A DNA stretch of 64,000 nt from Siphonodentalium dalli (lineage: Eukaryota; Mollusca; Scaphopoda; Gadilida; Siphonodentaliidae), in the NCBI GenBank assembly GCA_032622095.1, contig CP136061.1, positions 806,001-870,000 on the forward strand, written 5' to 3'. Positions 44,405 through 59,156 of the stretch are shown here, one piece after another; the stretch's first letter is position 1, and each line of letters starts with the position of its first letter. Below the pieces are notes generated by a model that did not search any database, was not told where the DNA came from, and saw only the letters and a program-made list of their open reading frames with translations. The position numbers and the translations under genes were made by a program.

Positions 44405-45521
44405 AAAAAAGTGTACCAAAAAGTGCCACGCCCACTTTTAGCGCACACTGTACCAAAAGGTGTACCAAAAAGCGTACCAAAAAGTGCCACACCCACTTTT
44501 AGCGCATACTGTACCAACAAATGTGCCAAAAAGTGTAACAAAAAGTGCCACGCCCACTTTCAGCGCACGCTGTACCAAAAATTGTACCAAAAAGTGTACC
44601 AAAAAGTGCCACGCCCACTTATAGCGCACACTGTACCAAAAAGTGTACCAAAAAGTGCCACGCCCACTTTCAGCGCACACTGTACCAAAAAGTGTATCAA
44701 AAAGTGCCACGCCCACTTTCCAGCGCACACTGTACCAAAAGGTGTACCAAAAAGCGTACCAAAAAGTGCCACACCCACTTTTAGCGCATACTGTACCAAA
44801 AAGTGTACAAAAAAGCGTACCAAAAAGTGCCACGTCCACTTTCAGCGCACGCTTTTCCAAAATTGTACCAAAAAGTGTACCAAAAAGTGACACCCACTTT
44901 TAGCGCACACTGTACCAAAAAGTGTACCAAAAAGTGCCACGCCCACTTATAGCGTACGCTGTACAAAAAATAGTAACAAAAAGTGCCACGCCCACTTTCA
45001 GCGCACACTGTACCAAAAGTGTACCAAAAAGTGCCACGCCCACTTTTAGCGTACACTGTACCAAAAGGTGTACCAAAAAGCGTACCAAAAAGTGCCACAC
45101 CCACTTTTAGCGCATACTGTACCAAAAAGTGTACAAAAAAGCGTACCAAAAAGTACCACGCCCACTTTCAGCGCACGCTGTACCAAAAAGTGACACCCAC
45201 TTTTAGCGCACACTGTACCAAAAAGTGTACCAAAAAGTGCCACGCCCACTTATAGCGTACGCTGTACAAAAAATAGTACCAAAAAGTGCCACGCCCACTT
45301 TCAGCGCACACTGTACCAAAAGTGTACCAAAAAGTGCCACGCCCACTTTTAGCGTACACTGTACCAAAAGGTGTACCAAAAAGCGTACCAAAAAGTGCCA
45401 CACCCACTTTTAGTGCATACTGTACCAAAAAGTGTACAAAAAAGCGTACCAAAAGGTGCCACGCCCACTTTCAGCGCACGCTGTACCAAAAAATAGTACC
45501 AAAAAGTGCCACGCCCACTTT
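44405..45521 (+). repeat. GTACC minisatellite (T3, junction to T4)
   Basis: Appears identical in length and variant pattern to 21823-22939. Confidence 0.97.
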
Positions 45522-45535
45522 CTGTCTTTTTACAG

Positions 45536-45583
45536 GATGATTTTGATAACATGAAGCTGGACGAGAAAATGCCATTGACGTAA
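45536..45583 (+). pseudogene. Orphan ELAPOR-like last exon, unit T4
   Basis: Same junction and same 16 codons as in T2. Confidence 0.85.
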
Positions 45584-46432
45584 ACAGCTGTGCTGACATA
45601 ATCGTATGATTATCAATGTAATCTGACATAATTGTTGACTCATTAGGTAGTGCAGACGCTCATCACCCATGACTCATTAGGTAGTGCAGACGCTCATCAC
45701 CCATGACTCATTAGGTAGTGCAGACGCTCATCACCCATGACATATTTGCTCATAATTTTTTTGAACATATGATATTGTTGCCTGAATAAATAATATAATA
45801 TAGTTATCATATTTATATTGTACAGAAATGACATTTGCAGAATGTGTCTGACATTTGAAGAATGAGGTCCCCAAAGGGTGATTTTATTGACGCTATCCCG
45901 CATAGTTGGCTAGCATCACCAAATTCACCATCTGGCTACCTCATTCTATATCCCATAATTTGCAGAAGATAAATTGCATAATCGAGGTGACTAATGGGTG
46001 AACATCACCAACCTCAACTTGGGAACTTCAATCATAATAGATACTCATGTCTCCCTCTAGGCTGGTTCCCCGCCTGGTATAATTATCTACTGATGTAATC
46101 TCCAGTCTATGTAATCATAATAGATACTCATGTCTCCCTCTAGGCTGGTTCCCCACCTGGTGTAATGATCTACTGATGTAATCTCCAGTCTATGTAATAG
46201 ATATACTCATGTCAGTCTCATGTGTAATCACCATTATAATCACTCACCAGTTAGAGCAGAATCTCATTTACTATCTTTGCTTTGGGGCGGCGACGATACA
46301 AAATTTTATATGATATGCATCGTGATATAAATGGGTCACAATGAGGTGATGTGTATTGTGATGCATTGATGAAATGTTGCAGCCCTTTGTTCATGCTTTG
46401 TAGCGGCATATTAACACATTCCCACCATTCTA

Positions 46433-46645
46433 CAGTAATGCTCTAAATAATCGACTCCTCAACCACAGCAGAATTATGGGTAATTTTTCAGGATTTAGTC
46501 GGAAATATGGCTTGTTGCCATTCATCGGAAAGCTCTCAGTGAGAGCTTTCCAATGAATGGCAACAAGACATATTTCCGACTAAATCCTGAAAAGTTACCT
46601 AAAATTCTGCTGTGGTTAAGGAGTTGATTATTTAGAGCATTACTG
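46433..46645. mobile_element. Tc1/mariner-type hairpin MITE (T4)
   Basis: Same insertion; one private change in the right arm (AAGACATATT). Confidence 0.85.
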
Positions 46646-47732
46646 TATATCACATCCCCATTTTCTTATCAAACTACTATCGCAGAAACACTGCTATAGA
46701 TTACGTGGTGATATTGTACATTCCGTAATATTGACATTGATCATATTCCAAGCCATGAATGTCAATCGACCATAATAACACATGTCTCTTTGTCTCAAAC
46801 TTTTAAATGAATTGCCATGACTTTGTTTCATATACATCAAGGAAACTATAGGGAACTATAGAAGCCTGGAAATACTGTGTCTGACATTTTCAGAATGAGG
46901 TCCCCAGACGGTGAGATTAGTGATGCTACCCCACAAAGGGAACTAGCATCGCCAAATTCACCCTCTGGAGACCTCTTTCTGCTTAGACCTCATCTTCTGT
47001 GAAGTATCTACAGTCTCAAATTAACATTGTTTTAGTTACTTTTTCCCTTCTGTTCAGTTTCTATATCCCATAATTTGCAGAAGATAAAATGTTTAATCGA
47101 TGTGACTAACGGTGAACATCACAAATGTCAGCTGGGGAACATCAGGTCTCCCATAGCAGTTGAGGCCTGAGCAGAATGAGGTTCCCTATGGATGAATTTG
47201 GTGACATTCACCATGTGTGTGTGGTAGCATCACTATATTCACAATCCTGGGACCTTATTCTGCAAATGACAGACAGAGTACTTCCAGACTTGGAACTATA
47301 TTGTGAACGGTGCAAGGATATAAGATATATGAGTGAAATGTGATTGCACCATTCACAATGAATCTCATGCTTATGACATTCCATGTTTATTCCAAACCTT
47401 GTACCATATATATATCCAGCACGTGAATATGACTCAGATGTATATTTTAATGTTTGCTGTTTTGTACTGCTGGAACCTCTAACTTAGGTCGATGGGGTCA
47501 TTGTCACAAGGCACCGATCACATTCGTAGCCAGATTTTAAAATCGATCACAAATGTAGCCAGCTTTTCACAGGCAATCACACTCGTAGCTAGCTTTTCAA
47601 ATTCCATCGTTTTATATGCAATATATGACATTGCGTAAGTTATGTGACTAAAATTTGCGATGTCATGCTTCAGAACTGGGTTCTTTTAATGGTTGAAAGC
47701 CCTATGTACATAAATGATTAAATAATATTTAA

Positions 47733-47980
47733 CCCTTTGAGTGTCAGGTCCGATTTTTGTATCAACCCATATACCCTGTGCCAATGCATTCTCTTATATA
47801 TGCGAGTCGACCATAGGTCGCATCGCATATATAAGAGAATGCATTGGCCTAACAATTTTTCATCATTTGTTATTATTTTTTACAATTTTTTACAATTTTA
47901 ATAATTTTTTAAAAATCTAAAAAAAAAAATGTTTTTTATTTTTTTAGGGCCGATTTTACAGACAACTGGCACTGAAAGGG
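47733..47980. mobile_element. piggyBac-type MITE with palindrome (T4)
   Basis: Same insertion as 13976-14223. Confidence 0.82.
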
Positions 47981-50900
47981 TTAATGTATTTCTTCCATTA
48001 TAAATTTATAAGTTGTTTTTCATTCATCTACTCAAGAATATGATTAGCCAAACAATTAATCTCGTTCATCAGACCCACATGAATATGAAAAGCTGGCAAC
48101 GAATGTGATCGCCCTTGAAAAGCTAACTACATTTGTGTTCAATTTTAAAAGCTGGATACGAATGTGATCGATGCCTTGTGACAATGATCCCATCGGCCTA
48201 ACTTTGACGCCCTAAATTTTCTGGTTTGCTCTGTTTATCCTGACAATGTCCACAATAATAATGTCAATTGGCTGAACCTGAAATGTACCTGTAACTTATC
48301 TTGTCTTCCTGTAATTATTTCCGTTGATGACAAAAGTTATAAATATAGTTAGGTTTCATTTGTTTATTTAAATGATGCTCAATTTATTTACAAATGCTTT
48401 TTAATCCTTTTTAACTCTCAAATTTTGCAAATGCATTCTCTTATATATGCGAGTCTCCCACAGGAGCTTCATACATATATAAGAGAATACATTGACCAAA
48501 CAATATTTACCTATGGTCGACTCACATATATAAGAGAATGCACAGGATCTTTAATGCTGCACCAGCGCAGTTCCCATCATGAAATTAATTTAGACCAAGT
48601 AGGGTAATAGTGATGAGTTAAGAACTGCTTTTAGAAGTGAATTTGACTTGGCTAAATAGATATAAAAAAAAACTATGTTCTCAGGTGCCTTCCTATCACA
48701 TCAAGAGGCCTCATAAAACATGTTATTTACAAATTTATGCAGATTTCAAAATCTGATGTTCCATTTTTCCACATTTTGATAATTAGATTGTTTATAATGA
48801 CTATAAAGCACTGGGTGAGGGTTTTATAAAACTCTGTATATCTGCTAATTTCTAGAATTCTTGGGAAAAAGTAAAAGTCCGGCCTCCCTTATTCAGTTTT
48901 CCATGTTTAATTATCTGTGAACAGATATTTATTTCTATGACCTAATTTTGTTTTCTAGCATAATATAACTTGATAAAGTGAAAGTGCAATACAGCTGAAG
49001 GCCAGTGTTTTGTTAAACAAGACGTGAATAGTGTCACTGTACGGAAATTTGTTAATTCTTCTGAATACTTAATGGATTCTCCATTCAGTGATAAAAGAGT
49101 AGACTGGAATGGTCCATTCTTCATTTGTAGGGGTGTTCAGATACTATAATCAGACGTCAATCGGAGAAACATTCTTTTAGGATTCATTTGCAATGGTGTT
49201 CAGATAATAAGGCTCGCTGTTGAACTTATAAACTGAACATCATACAAATGAATCATTAGGAATCAAGTAATTATGCATCATCACATATTCAGTTATCAGC
49301 CCATTGAATGCTAAATGTAACTAATTTAACAAGTTTGATAGATGATTGTGTGAATTGTGTTCTGTAGTTATTCCACATCTGAGCATCAAGGCCATTATTA
49401 ATGTGTATTTTGTATTATGTTTATGTTTCATTTGTGAGAAATATAAATGTTTATGTCATGCTGATGATTTAATATGCTAAATACTTATTGGACATTGACA
49501 GATGTATTCAGGGTTCCAGGGCAAGTTTTACAATTAAATTCTAGTGTATATAAGTTAGCATATGTGGAATTAGAATGCCACCTCAATAACTAACCATTAA
49601 TTTCATATAGTTTTGTTGATCTAGATGGACAATAAAAGTTAGCACCTTGATTTTTCAACAACTATATGACAATTTTACGCTCGAGTCATAAACTCATTTT
49701 CATTATAATTACCATGCATTAATTTGCATCGTTCATAGAACACATGAGTGTATTTTGCACTAATCCATGGCTCAAATTCATTAATTTGTTGCATATATTC
49801 GGTTGTGTATAAAAGGAAATGGTACCATAAGTACCCTTTTAACAAGCTATTTGTGTGTGGATCTTCAAATTCAGGTATCACCTCCCAGAAAAAACAAACA
49901 TCCAGAGCAACACATAAACCCATATCGCTAAATTGATCAGACCCCTTAACCACAGCAGAATTATGGGTAACTTTTCAGGATTTGGTCGGAAATATAAATT
50001 GTTGCATTCATCAGAAAGCTCTGCTGTGATTAAGGAGTCGATTATTTAGCTCATTACTGTATGTTGTTGTAACTCTCGAATCGTGAGTATATCTTTAAGA
50101 GATGTGTAATAAGTTATGTTGCATGATACTTTTCTGTAAATCAAAGCTAACATTTTGTGATCCTTTGAATATTGTTATAAAACGGTCACACATCAATCAT
50201 GATATTTTAAATTGCTAAATATCAAATTAATACACAACTATTCTTTATATGTATGGTTCTAAATGTCAAATTAATAGACAACTATTCTTTATATGTATGG
50301 TTCTAAATGTCAAATTAATAGACAACTATTCTTTATATGTATGGTTCTTTTTCCAATTTTCCACATTCCAAAATTAATTTTCTCGTTTCATATTTGTTTA
50401 TATAAAACACAAACTTACTTTCTTATTTTCTTAGATTAACACGAACATTCCATTTATTATACTATCTTTATTTATTACATATTTCTTATTTCATTCCGAG
50501 ATGTAAACAGATGGCCAGATGTACGAAGCTTGTGTATTATACGATACGATTTTATTTCATAGTAACACAAGCATGCCTGGTGTGTCTGACATCTGCAGAA
50601 TGAGGTCCCCAGAGGGTAAATTTAGTGATGCTACCCTGCATGGTGGGCTAGCATAACCAAATTCACCCTCTGGGGACCTCCTTCTGCTTTGGCCTCATCT
50701 TCTGGGAAGTATCTACAGTCTCAAATTAACATTGTTTTTAGTTACTTTCTCCATTCAACTGGGGAACTTCAATTTGATCCTAGGCCTCCCATAGGAGTTA
50801 ACGCCTAAGCAGAATGAGGTCCCCAGTGGGTGAATTTGGTGATGTTAACCCTCTATGCAGGATAGCTTCACTAAATTCACCCTCTAGGGACCTCATTCTA

Positions 50901-53645
50901 CAATTGACAGACACACTATTTGCAGACTTGAACACGAGCTATCTGTTACAAGTAATGTCATCTCAAACAATTTATGTATAGAATGTTCTGTAATATTGTG
51001 ATCTGAAGTACTGAAATTTGTGGTGTTATATTAAAGTGATGTGAAACACTCCGGTATGGTGATCAAATATAAAAGGAGAATAACCTTGTTCAAAGTAGTA
51101 ATTTTTATACGCCCTTTTGAAAAAAAGGCCGTATTATAGTATTGGTCTGTCCGTCCGGGCGGGCGTCCGGGCGTCCGTTAACCTGTTGTCCGGATGATAA
51201 CTTTAGTTAGAGTGAACCGATTTCAATAAAATTTGGTATGTGGGTTTATTAACCGAAAAGTAAGTTCAAGTTCGAATTTGGGTTCCGCCCGCCAATTTTC
51301 ACCGGAGTTATGCCCCTTATTTGACTTAGAAAATCCTAGAAATTTGTTGTCCGGATGATAACTTTAGTATAGTTTATCGGAATGAATCCAAATTTGGTAT
51401 ATTACTTTCTCCCACCAAAACACAGGTCAAGTTCGAACTTGGGTTCTGTCCGACCATTTTTGGCAGAGTTATGCCCCTTTTTTATTATAAACTATGATTC
51501 CTGTGGTATTGTTGTGAATATTTATTGTTAATAAACTAATTTTGATCACTGAAGCAGCGTTCGATGTAATACTGATGTAACTAGATGATACTGGGGACCC
51601 TTGAATAGGACAGTGAATCTCTAAGAATAATGTCTCCAATAATACTTGTGTTCACATACAAAATTAGGTTTCCTGAGTGAAGTAATATCCAGGAATTTTC
51701 TGTTTCTATGTTTTGTTTCTACAGTTTCATTTCTATATTTTAAGATGTTTATATTATTTCTGTTGTATAAATTGTGTTTTTCATGTGATAATACAGGTCA
51801 GATGTACAAGTTCAATGTCTACTTATTTCATTTGAATACTAACCACCTATGGACAAAGCTGATCAAAATATGTTTTAAGTCAGTCACTGTCTGTTTTCTT
51901 GAGGAAATCCCTGGCGTAACCCTTTCATGACTGGAGCTTCCTGAAAGTTTGTGAAAACCCTGTGCCAGTGCATTCTCTGATATATGCGAGTCTCCCATAG
52001 GATTATGCATATTAATCTTCTGCAAATAAGGGGATATAGAAACTGAGCAGAAGTAACTAAAAACAATGTTAAATTGAGACTAAAGATACTATCCCAGAAG
52101 ACGAGGCAAATAAGATATTCTGAAATATGTAGACATTATCTGTGATCCATACAGTTTAGAGATGACTCAGATAAGGTATAGTGTGACCTGTATGATTGTT
52201 TACTTATGACATGCTTCATAAATTATACATTTTATACTCTACTTCATACACTTTCTTTCTCTAACACTGCCTGATTATTTTATTTACAGTAAAAGAATTC
52301 AATTTACATTGTGTTTGACTTAGTTATTCCCTGACACCCAGTTCTGACATATATTGCCAAAAAATCACATGAGTTTCTATTTTATACGGAATTTATCAAC
52401 CGAGTTGACAAAATTCGATTCGAGCCGAGGTCTACCGAGGCTCAAATAGAATTTAGTGGACGAGGTTGATAAATTACGCATAAAATAGGACGAGTATGAG
52501 ATACCTTTTATCACATGATCAAATAAACGCGAAGCAACGCGAACAATTCATCGAAAACAACAATCATAAACTACAGCGATCGCAAGTTATTTGAAGAACG
52601 CCGTGACGTCATCGCACGCGCTGATATTAAACGTGTCTATTACCGATAATTATGAAACTGCTTTTATGGCCAAATTATGTGATAAAACCAAATATGACGT
52701 ACCAACAGAGAATACTTTATCTTGTTAGCATTCTCAATCAAGGAAAATTGCAGATCAGCTGAGCTGAGAGATTTAATGTGAATTATGATAAAATTAATCC
52801 AATTTAGGCCCAAATAAAAAATGTGTTTTGATTCTCGGGCATAGCTGCGTCTGGAAAAAAGACCCGCATTGAACCATTTGATTACGATTTTCAAATTTTA
52901 CCAAAGCTGTCAAATGATAACATGAAAATAGGAAACTAGAAAACAGAAATTAGTTATGTTTCAAACATCGAATATGATAGACATACAATGGTGCATGTGT
53001 TGGTATTCAAAAACAGACACTAGGCAACGATAACTACCAGGTATATTGTCACAACAAGCTGCCCAAACCCCAAGTTTATTAAATCTAATGTGTTAAAATA
53101 TTTCGGTATTTTATCAATTCGAAAAGGTAAACGGTAAACAATTTTGAGATTTACAATTTCGGGAACGCAAACCGGAAAGAAATATGGTGAGTATTGGTGA
53201 TGTGTATGCTGGTTTAATATTTGAAGTTTTTATGGCTAGCATGTATTGAGGTACATAATACTTATTCAGATACGGCAGAATAAATAATTCTAGACTTTCT
53301 ATGAAGATCACTATATATATCTTTTCGTTTCGATTGTATTCACGTTCCGTATTTGAACCGGATATTTAGGTGACACTCGAGAGTTTCGAATGATCAGTAG
53401 GGGTAAATTTCTTAGAATAGAGTACCAGTGTTTTCTGTCACCATGGGTGTGGTATGTTTATTGAGAGAAGGTTAGTTATGAAGTTGTGGATTTTTAGAGG
53501 ATGTCTTTGAGTTTTGAAAAATATTGTTCCAGGTGACCTTGACCCCACCAGTATGAAGTAGTAGCGATTTCTGCGAAACAGTGGCTCCAGACACCAGCGT
53601 GACCTTTTAGCACCTAAAATTGCAGCGTTCTGTTTAGATACTTAA

Positions 53646-54037
53646 CCCTTTACCCAACAAACCGGCCAAAACCGGCCAAATAAAGCTTCAACAGCCTAAA
53701 ATATCTTCGGTCTGTCTCAATAGAACCATACAAATATGGATATCATTGTAACCGGCTCATTGACACATTGTGATAGTTACAGTTATGCCATGTGCCAATG
53801 CATTCCCTTATATATGCGAGTCGACCATAGGTCGCCTCGCATATATAAGAGAATGCATTGGCCTAAAAAAATAATCTTTTTTAACACTTTTTACCATTTT
53901 TTCTTACATTCTTTAACAATTTTATAATTTTTAATGTGTTAAGCCAATGCATTCTCTTATATATGCGAGGCGACCTATGGTCGACTCGCATATATAAGAG
54001 AATGCATTGGCACATGGCCGTTCTGTTGGTTAAAGGG
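53646..54037. mobile_element. Second piggyBac-type MITE (T4)
   Basis: Same insertion as 19889-20280. Confidence 0.75.
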
Positions 54038-54268
54038 TCAAAGACCGATTTCGGGGCTGAAAAATTTCCAGCAAGTCGTGTATGCTCTGATCGATGGAAT
54101 AATCGTTTAAACGCCAAACGACCTAGAAACACCTATTTGGAAACACATGTCATACGTCAATCAACCGAGATGATGGCCAAAATGGTGCATGCAGTTAAAA
54201 ACAAAATATTTCATGTATATTATATAGTTTATTTAATTCAGGCTCAAATGGCCCATATGATAGAAATA

Positions 54269-54478
54269 TCAATTATATGTAATACAGAATGTCTTTCCAA
54301 TGTTTGAAAAGATAAGATTCTTTCTTATCAACATAGGAACAGAGCTCACAACATTCCTGGCGTACATCCCACTTGCGCTACATCTCCATTCATATGCCAT
54401 AAACTTCCTACAGGCATTGTTATAACATACAATTATGGGTGAAATTTTCCCACAAAGTACAGCTGCAAAGTACAACAA
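54269..54478 (-). mobile_element. LINE RT remnant (T4)
   Basis: Copy of 20512-20721. Confidence 0.5.
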
Positions 54479-54614
54479 TATAATGATGAAATATACGATG
54501 AAAAAGATGGCGTTTTACATCAAATGAGCACTTGTAAAAAAATTCATGTGGATATTGGAACGGGAACAAATTATTCTATATTGCCTCATAATATCATCAT
54601 CAAACGAACGCGAT

Positions 54615-54876
54615 TTGATTGATTGATTTTATTTGGCACAGGGTACCAGGGATAACACAAGAAAGTCTAGCACGCGCCGTTAGGGAGAGTCGTTTCTTGA
54701 AGTATCCATCCAGGCACACTATCTGACTCAGACAGGCACACTCATCCAGTTTTGCGATTTTTTTCGATCCACCGGGATTCGAACTGACGGCGCGCACCTG
54801 GTCGTTCGTAGAGCAATTGTCTGTCACTGGTGCAGAAGGGTTATTTCACTTTACCGATTGCGCTAACGGAGCTCTC
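54615..54876 (-). mobile_element. tRNA-derived SINE (T4)
   Basis: Copy of 20858-21119. Confidence 0.75.
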
Positions 54877-55580
54877 TATAATGATGTTGACGGCTAAATA
54901 TGGGGAATTTACTTGTACGTATGTGTCAGTAATTATTAAATTGAGTACCGGTATATTACTGACCCCCCCCCCCCGCATTAATAGTTACTTGTTATGTAAA
55001 TTGTTTATCCTCATGCAACGTCACGTCAAATAAGTTGCATGTATACCTTGGTTAATAAACTGCTTTACTCGTATTTAAATGAGGGGAAAAATAGTTGGAC
55101 TCAAGTTTATCTAAACTACAGTCCATAGGTAAAACATAGGTTCGAACGGAAGCAATTGATTTTTAAATTGATTTCAGTTTTGTCATCATTCTGCTTTTCT
55201 AATAAATTGGTTATTGTAAACGTCATCCAATTAGAAAATTATAAGTGGGTTATAAGTGGCACTTTTTGATACATTGTGCGCTATAACTGGGCGAGGCACA
55301 TTTTGTACATTGTGCGTTATAAGTGAGCGTGACACTTTTTGGTACAGTGTGCGTAATAAGTGGGCGTTTCCAAAGTCGGCAATGACAAAAAACAGTTTTC
55401 AGCGCCTTGCTTCGCTCGGACTGCGTAATGAAGATGGCAAACATTGACTCTCAAAGTAACCCGACCAACGGAGAGATAGCGTGCGGATGGGTTCAGACTT
55501 TTGGAAAATTCCTCCGTAAATGGCTGTATTTGAGTGCGGCATCACTAAGCTATTTTTGGTATCGTATGTTGGCGGACGAC

Positions 55581-56697
55581 AAAAAAGTGTACCAAAAAGT
55601 GCCACGCCCACTTTTAGCGCACACTGTACCAAAAGGTGTACCAAAAAGCGTACCAAAAAGTGCCACACCCACTTTTAGCGCATACTGTACCAACAAATGT
55701 GCCAAAAAGTGTAACAAAAAGTGCCACGCCCACTTTCAGCGCACGCTGTACCAAAAATTGTACCAAAAAGTGTACCAAAAAGTGCCACGCCCACTTATAG
55801 CGCACACTGTACCAAAAAGTGTACCAAAAAGTGCCACGCCCACTTTCAGCGCACACTGTACCAAAAAGTGTATCAAAAAGTGCCACGCCCACTTTCCAGC
55901 GCACACTGTACCAAAAGGTGTACCAAAAAGCGTACCAAAAAGTGCCACACCCACTTTTAGCGCATACTGTACCAAAAAGTGTACAAAAAAGCGTACCAAA
56001 AAGTGCCACGTCCACTTTCAGCGCACGCTTTTCCAAAATTGTACCAAAAAGTGTACCAAAAAGTGACACCCACTTTTAGCGCACACTGTACCAAAAAGTG
56101 TACCAAAAAGTGCCACGCCCACTTATAGCGTACGCTGTACAAAAAATAGTAACAAAAAGTGCCACGCCCACTTTCAGCGCACACTGTACCAAAAGTGTAC
56201 CAAAAAGTGCCACGCCCACTTTTAGCGTACACTGTACCAAAAGGTGTACCAAAAAGCGTACCAAAAAGTGCCACACCCACTTTTAGCGCATACTGTACCA
56301 AAAAGTGTACAAAAAAGCGTACCAAAAAGTACCACGCCCACTTTCAGCGCACGCTGTACCAAAAAGTGACACCCACTTTTAGCGCACACTGTACCAAAAA
56401 GTGTACCAAAAAGTGCCACGCCCACTTATAGCGTACGCTGTACAAAAAATAGTACCAAAAAGTGCCACGCCCACTTTCAGCGCACACTGTACCAAAAGTG
56501 TACCAAAAAGTGCCACGCCCACTTTTAGCGTACACTGTACCAAAAGGTGTACCAAAAAGCGTACCAAAAAGTGCCACACCCACTTTTAGTGCATACTGTA
56601 CCAAAAAGTGTACAAAAAAGCGTACCAAAAGGTGCCACGCCCACTTTCAGCGCACGCTGTACCAAAAAATAGTACCAAAAAGTGCCACGCCCACTTT
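55581..56697 (+). repeat. GTACC minisatellite (T4, junction to T5)
   Basis: Appears identical in length and variant pattern to 21823-22939. Confidence 0.97.
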
Positions 56698-56711
56698 CTG
56701 TCTTTTTACAG

Positions 56712-56759
56712 GATGATTTTGATAACATGAAGCTGGACGAGAAAATGCCATTGACGTAA
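56712..56759 (+). pseudogene. Orphan ELAPOR-like last exon, unit T5
   Basis: Same junction and same 16 codons as in T2. Confidence 0.85.
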
Positions 56760-57608
56760 ACAGCTGTGCTGACATAATCGTATGATTATCAATGTAATCT
56801 GACATAATTGTTGACTCATTAGGTAGTGCAGACGCTCATCACCCATGACTCATTAGGTAGTGCAGACGCTCATCACCCATGACTCATTAGGTAGTGCAGA
56901 CGCTCATCACCCATGACATATTTGCTCATAATTTTTTTGAACATATGATATTGTTGCCTGAATAAATAATATAATATAGTTATCATATTTATATTGTACA
57001 GAAATGACATTTGCAGAATGTGTCTGACATTTGAAGAATGAGGTCCCCAAAGGGTGATTTTATTGACGCTATCCCGCATAGTTGGCTAGCATCACCAAAT
57101 TCACCATCTGGCTACCTCATTCTATATCCCATAATTTGCAGAAGATAAATTGCATAATCGAGGTGACTAATGGGTGAACATCACCAACCTCAACTTGGGA
57201 ACTTCAATCATAATAGATACTCATGTCTCCCTCTAGGCTGGTTCCCCGCCTGGTATAATTATCTACTGATGTAATCTCCAGTCTATGTAATCATAATAGA
57301 TACTCATGTCTCCCTCTAGGCTGGTTCCCCACCTGGTGTAATGATCTACTGATGTAATCTCCAGTCTATGTAATAGATATACTCATGTCAGTCTCATGTG
57401 TAATCACCATTATAATCACTCACCAGTTAGAGCAGAATCTCATTTACTATCTTTGCTTTGGGGCGGCGACGATACAAAATTTTATATGATATGCATCGTG
57501 ATATAAATGGGTCACAATGAGGTGATGTGTATTGTGATGCATTGATGAAATGTTGCAGCCCTTTGTTCATGCTTTGTAGCGGCATATTAACACATTCCCA
57601 CCATTCTA

Positions 57609-57821
57609 CAGTAATGCTCTAAATAATCGACTCCTCAACCACAGCAGAATTATGGGTAATTTTTCAGGATTTAGTCGGAAATATGGCTTGTTGCCATTCA
57701 TCGGAAAGCTCTCAGTGAGAGCTTTCCAATGAATGGCAACAAGCCATATTTCCGACTAAATCCTGAAAAGTTACCTAAAATTCTGCTGTGGTTAAGGAGT
57801 TGATTATTTAGAGCATTACTG
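57609..57821. mobile_element. Tc1/mariner-type hairpin MITE (T5)
   Basis: Same insertion and variant as in T2. Confidence 0.85.
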
Positions 57822-58908
57822 TATATCACATCCCCATTTTCTTATCAAACTACTATCGCAGAAACACTGCTATAGATTACGTGGTGATATTGTACATTCC
57901 GTAATATTGACATTGATCATATTCCAAGCCATGAATGTCAATCGACCATAATAACACATGTCTCTTTGTCTCAAACTTTTAAATGAATTGCCATGACTTT
58001 GTTTCATATACATCAAGGAAACTATAGGGAACTATAGAAGCCTGGAAATACTGTGTCTGACATTTTCAGAATGAGGTCCCCAGACGGTGAGATTAGTGAT
58101 GCTACCCCACAAAGGGAACTAGCATCGCCAAATTCACCCTCTGGAGACCTCTTTCTGCTTAGACCTCATCTTCTGTGAAGTATCTACAGTCTCAAATTAA
58201 CATTGTTTTAGTTACTTTTTCCCTTCTGTTCAGTTTCTATATCCCATAATTTGCAGAAGATAAAATGTTTAATCGATGTGACTAACGGTGAACATCACAA
58301 ATGTCAGCTGGGGAACATCAGGTCTCCCATAGCAGTTGAGGCCTGAGCAGAATGAGGTTCCCTATGGATGAATTTGGTGACATTCACCATGTGTGTGTGG
58401 TAGCATCACTATATTCACAATCCTGGGACCTTATTCTGCAAATGACAGACAGAGTACTTCCAGACTTGGAACTATATTGTGAACGGTGCAAGGATATAAG
58501 ATATATGAGTGAAATGTGATTGCACCATTCACAATGAATCTCATGCTTATGACATTCCATGTTTATTCCAAACCTTGTACCATATATATATCCAGCACGT
58601 GAATATGACTCAGATGTATATTTTAATGTTTGCTGTTTTGTACTGCTGGAACCTCTAACTTAGGTCGATGGGGTCATTGTCACAAGGCACCGATCACATT
58701 CGTAGCCAGATTTTAAAATCGATCACAAATGTAGCCAGCTTTTCACAGGCAATCACACTCGTAGCTAGCTTTTCAAATTCCATCGTTTTATATGCAATAT
58801 ATGACATTGCGTAAGTTATGTGACTAAAATTTGCGATGTCATGCTTCAGAACTGGGTTCTTTTAATGGTTGAAAGCCCTATGTACATAAATGATTAAATA
58901 ATATTTAA

Positions 58909-59156
58909 CCCTTTGAGTGTCAGGTCCGATTTTTGTATCAACCCATATACCCTGTGCCAATGCATTCTCTTATATATGCGAGTCGACCATAGGTCGCATC
59001 GCATATATAAGAGAATGCATTGGCCTAACAATTTTTCATCATTTGTTATTATTTTTTACAATTTTTTACAATTTTAATAATTTTTTAAAAATCTAAAAAA
59101 AAAAATGTTTTTTATTTTTTTAGGGCCGATTTTACAGACAACTGGCACTGAAAGGG
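58909..59156. mobile_element. piggyBac-type MITE with palindrome (T5)
   Basis: Same insertion as 13976-14223. Confidence 0.82.

Larger units (their letters stand above)
34348..45521. repeat. Tandem macro-unit T3
   Basis: 11174 bp, standard order without the T2 inversion. Private differences include TTTGAAATG at about 35629 and CTAGTATATATAAG at about 38370. Confidence 0.95.
45522..56697. repeat. Tandem macro-unit T4
   Basis: 11176 bp, standard order. Private differences include AAGACATATT at about 46567 in the hairpin MITE, AATATAAATTG at about 49994 and GAGGTCTACC at about 52430. Confidence 0.95.
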
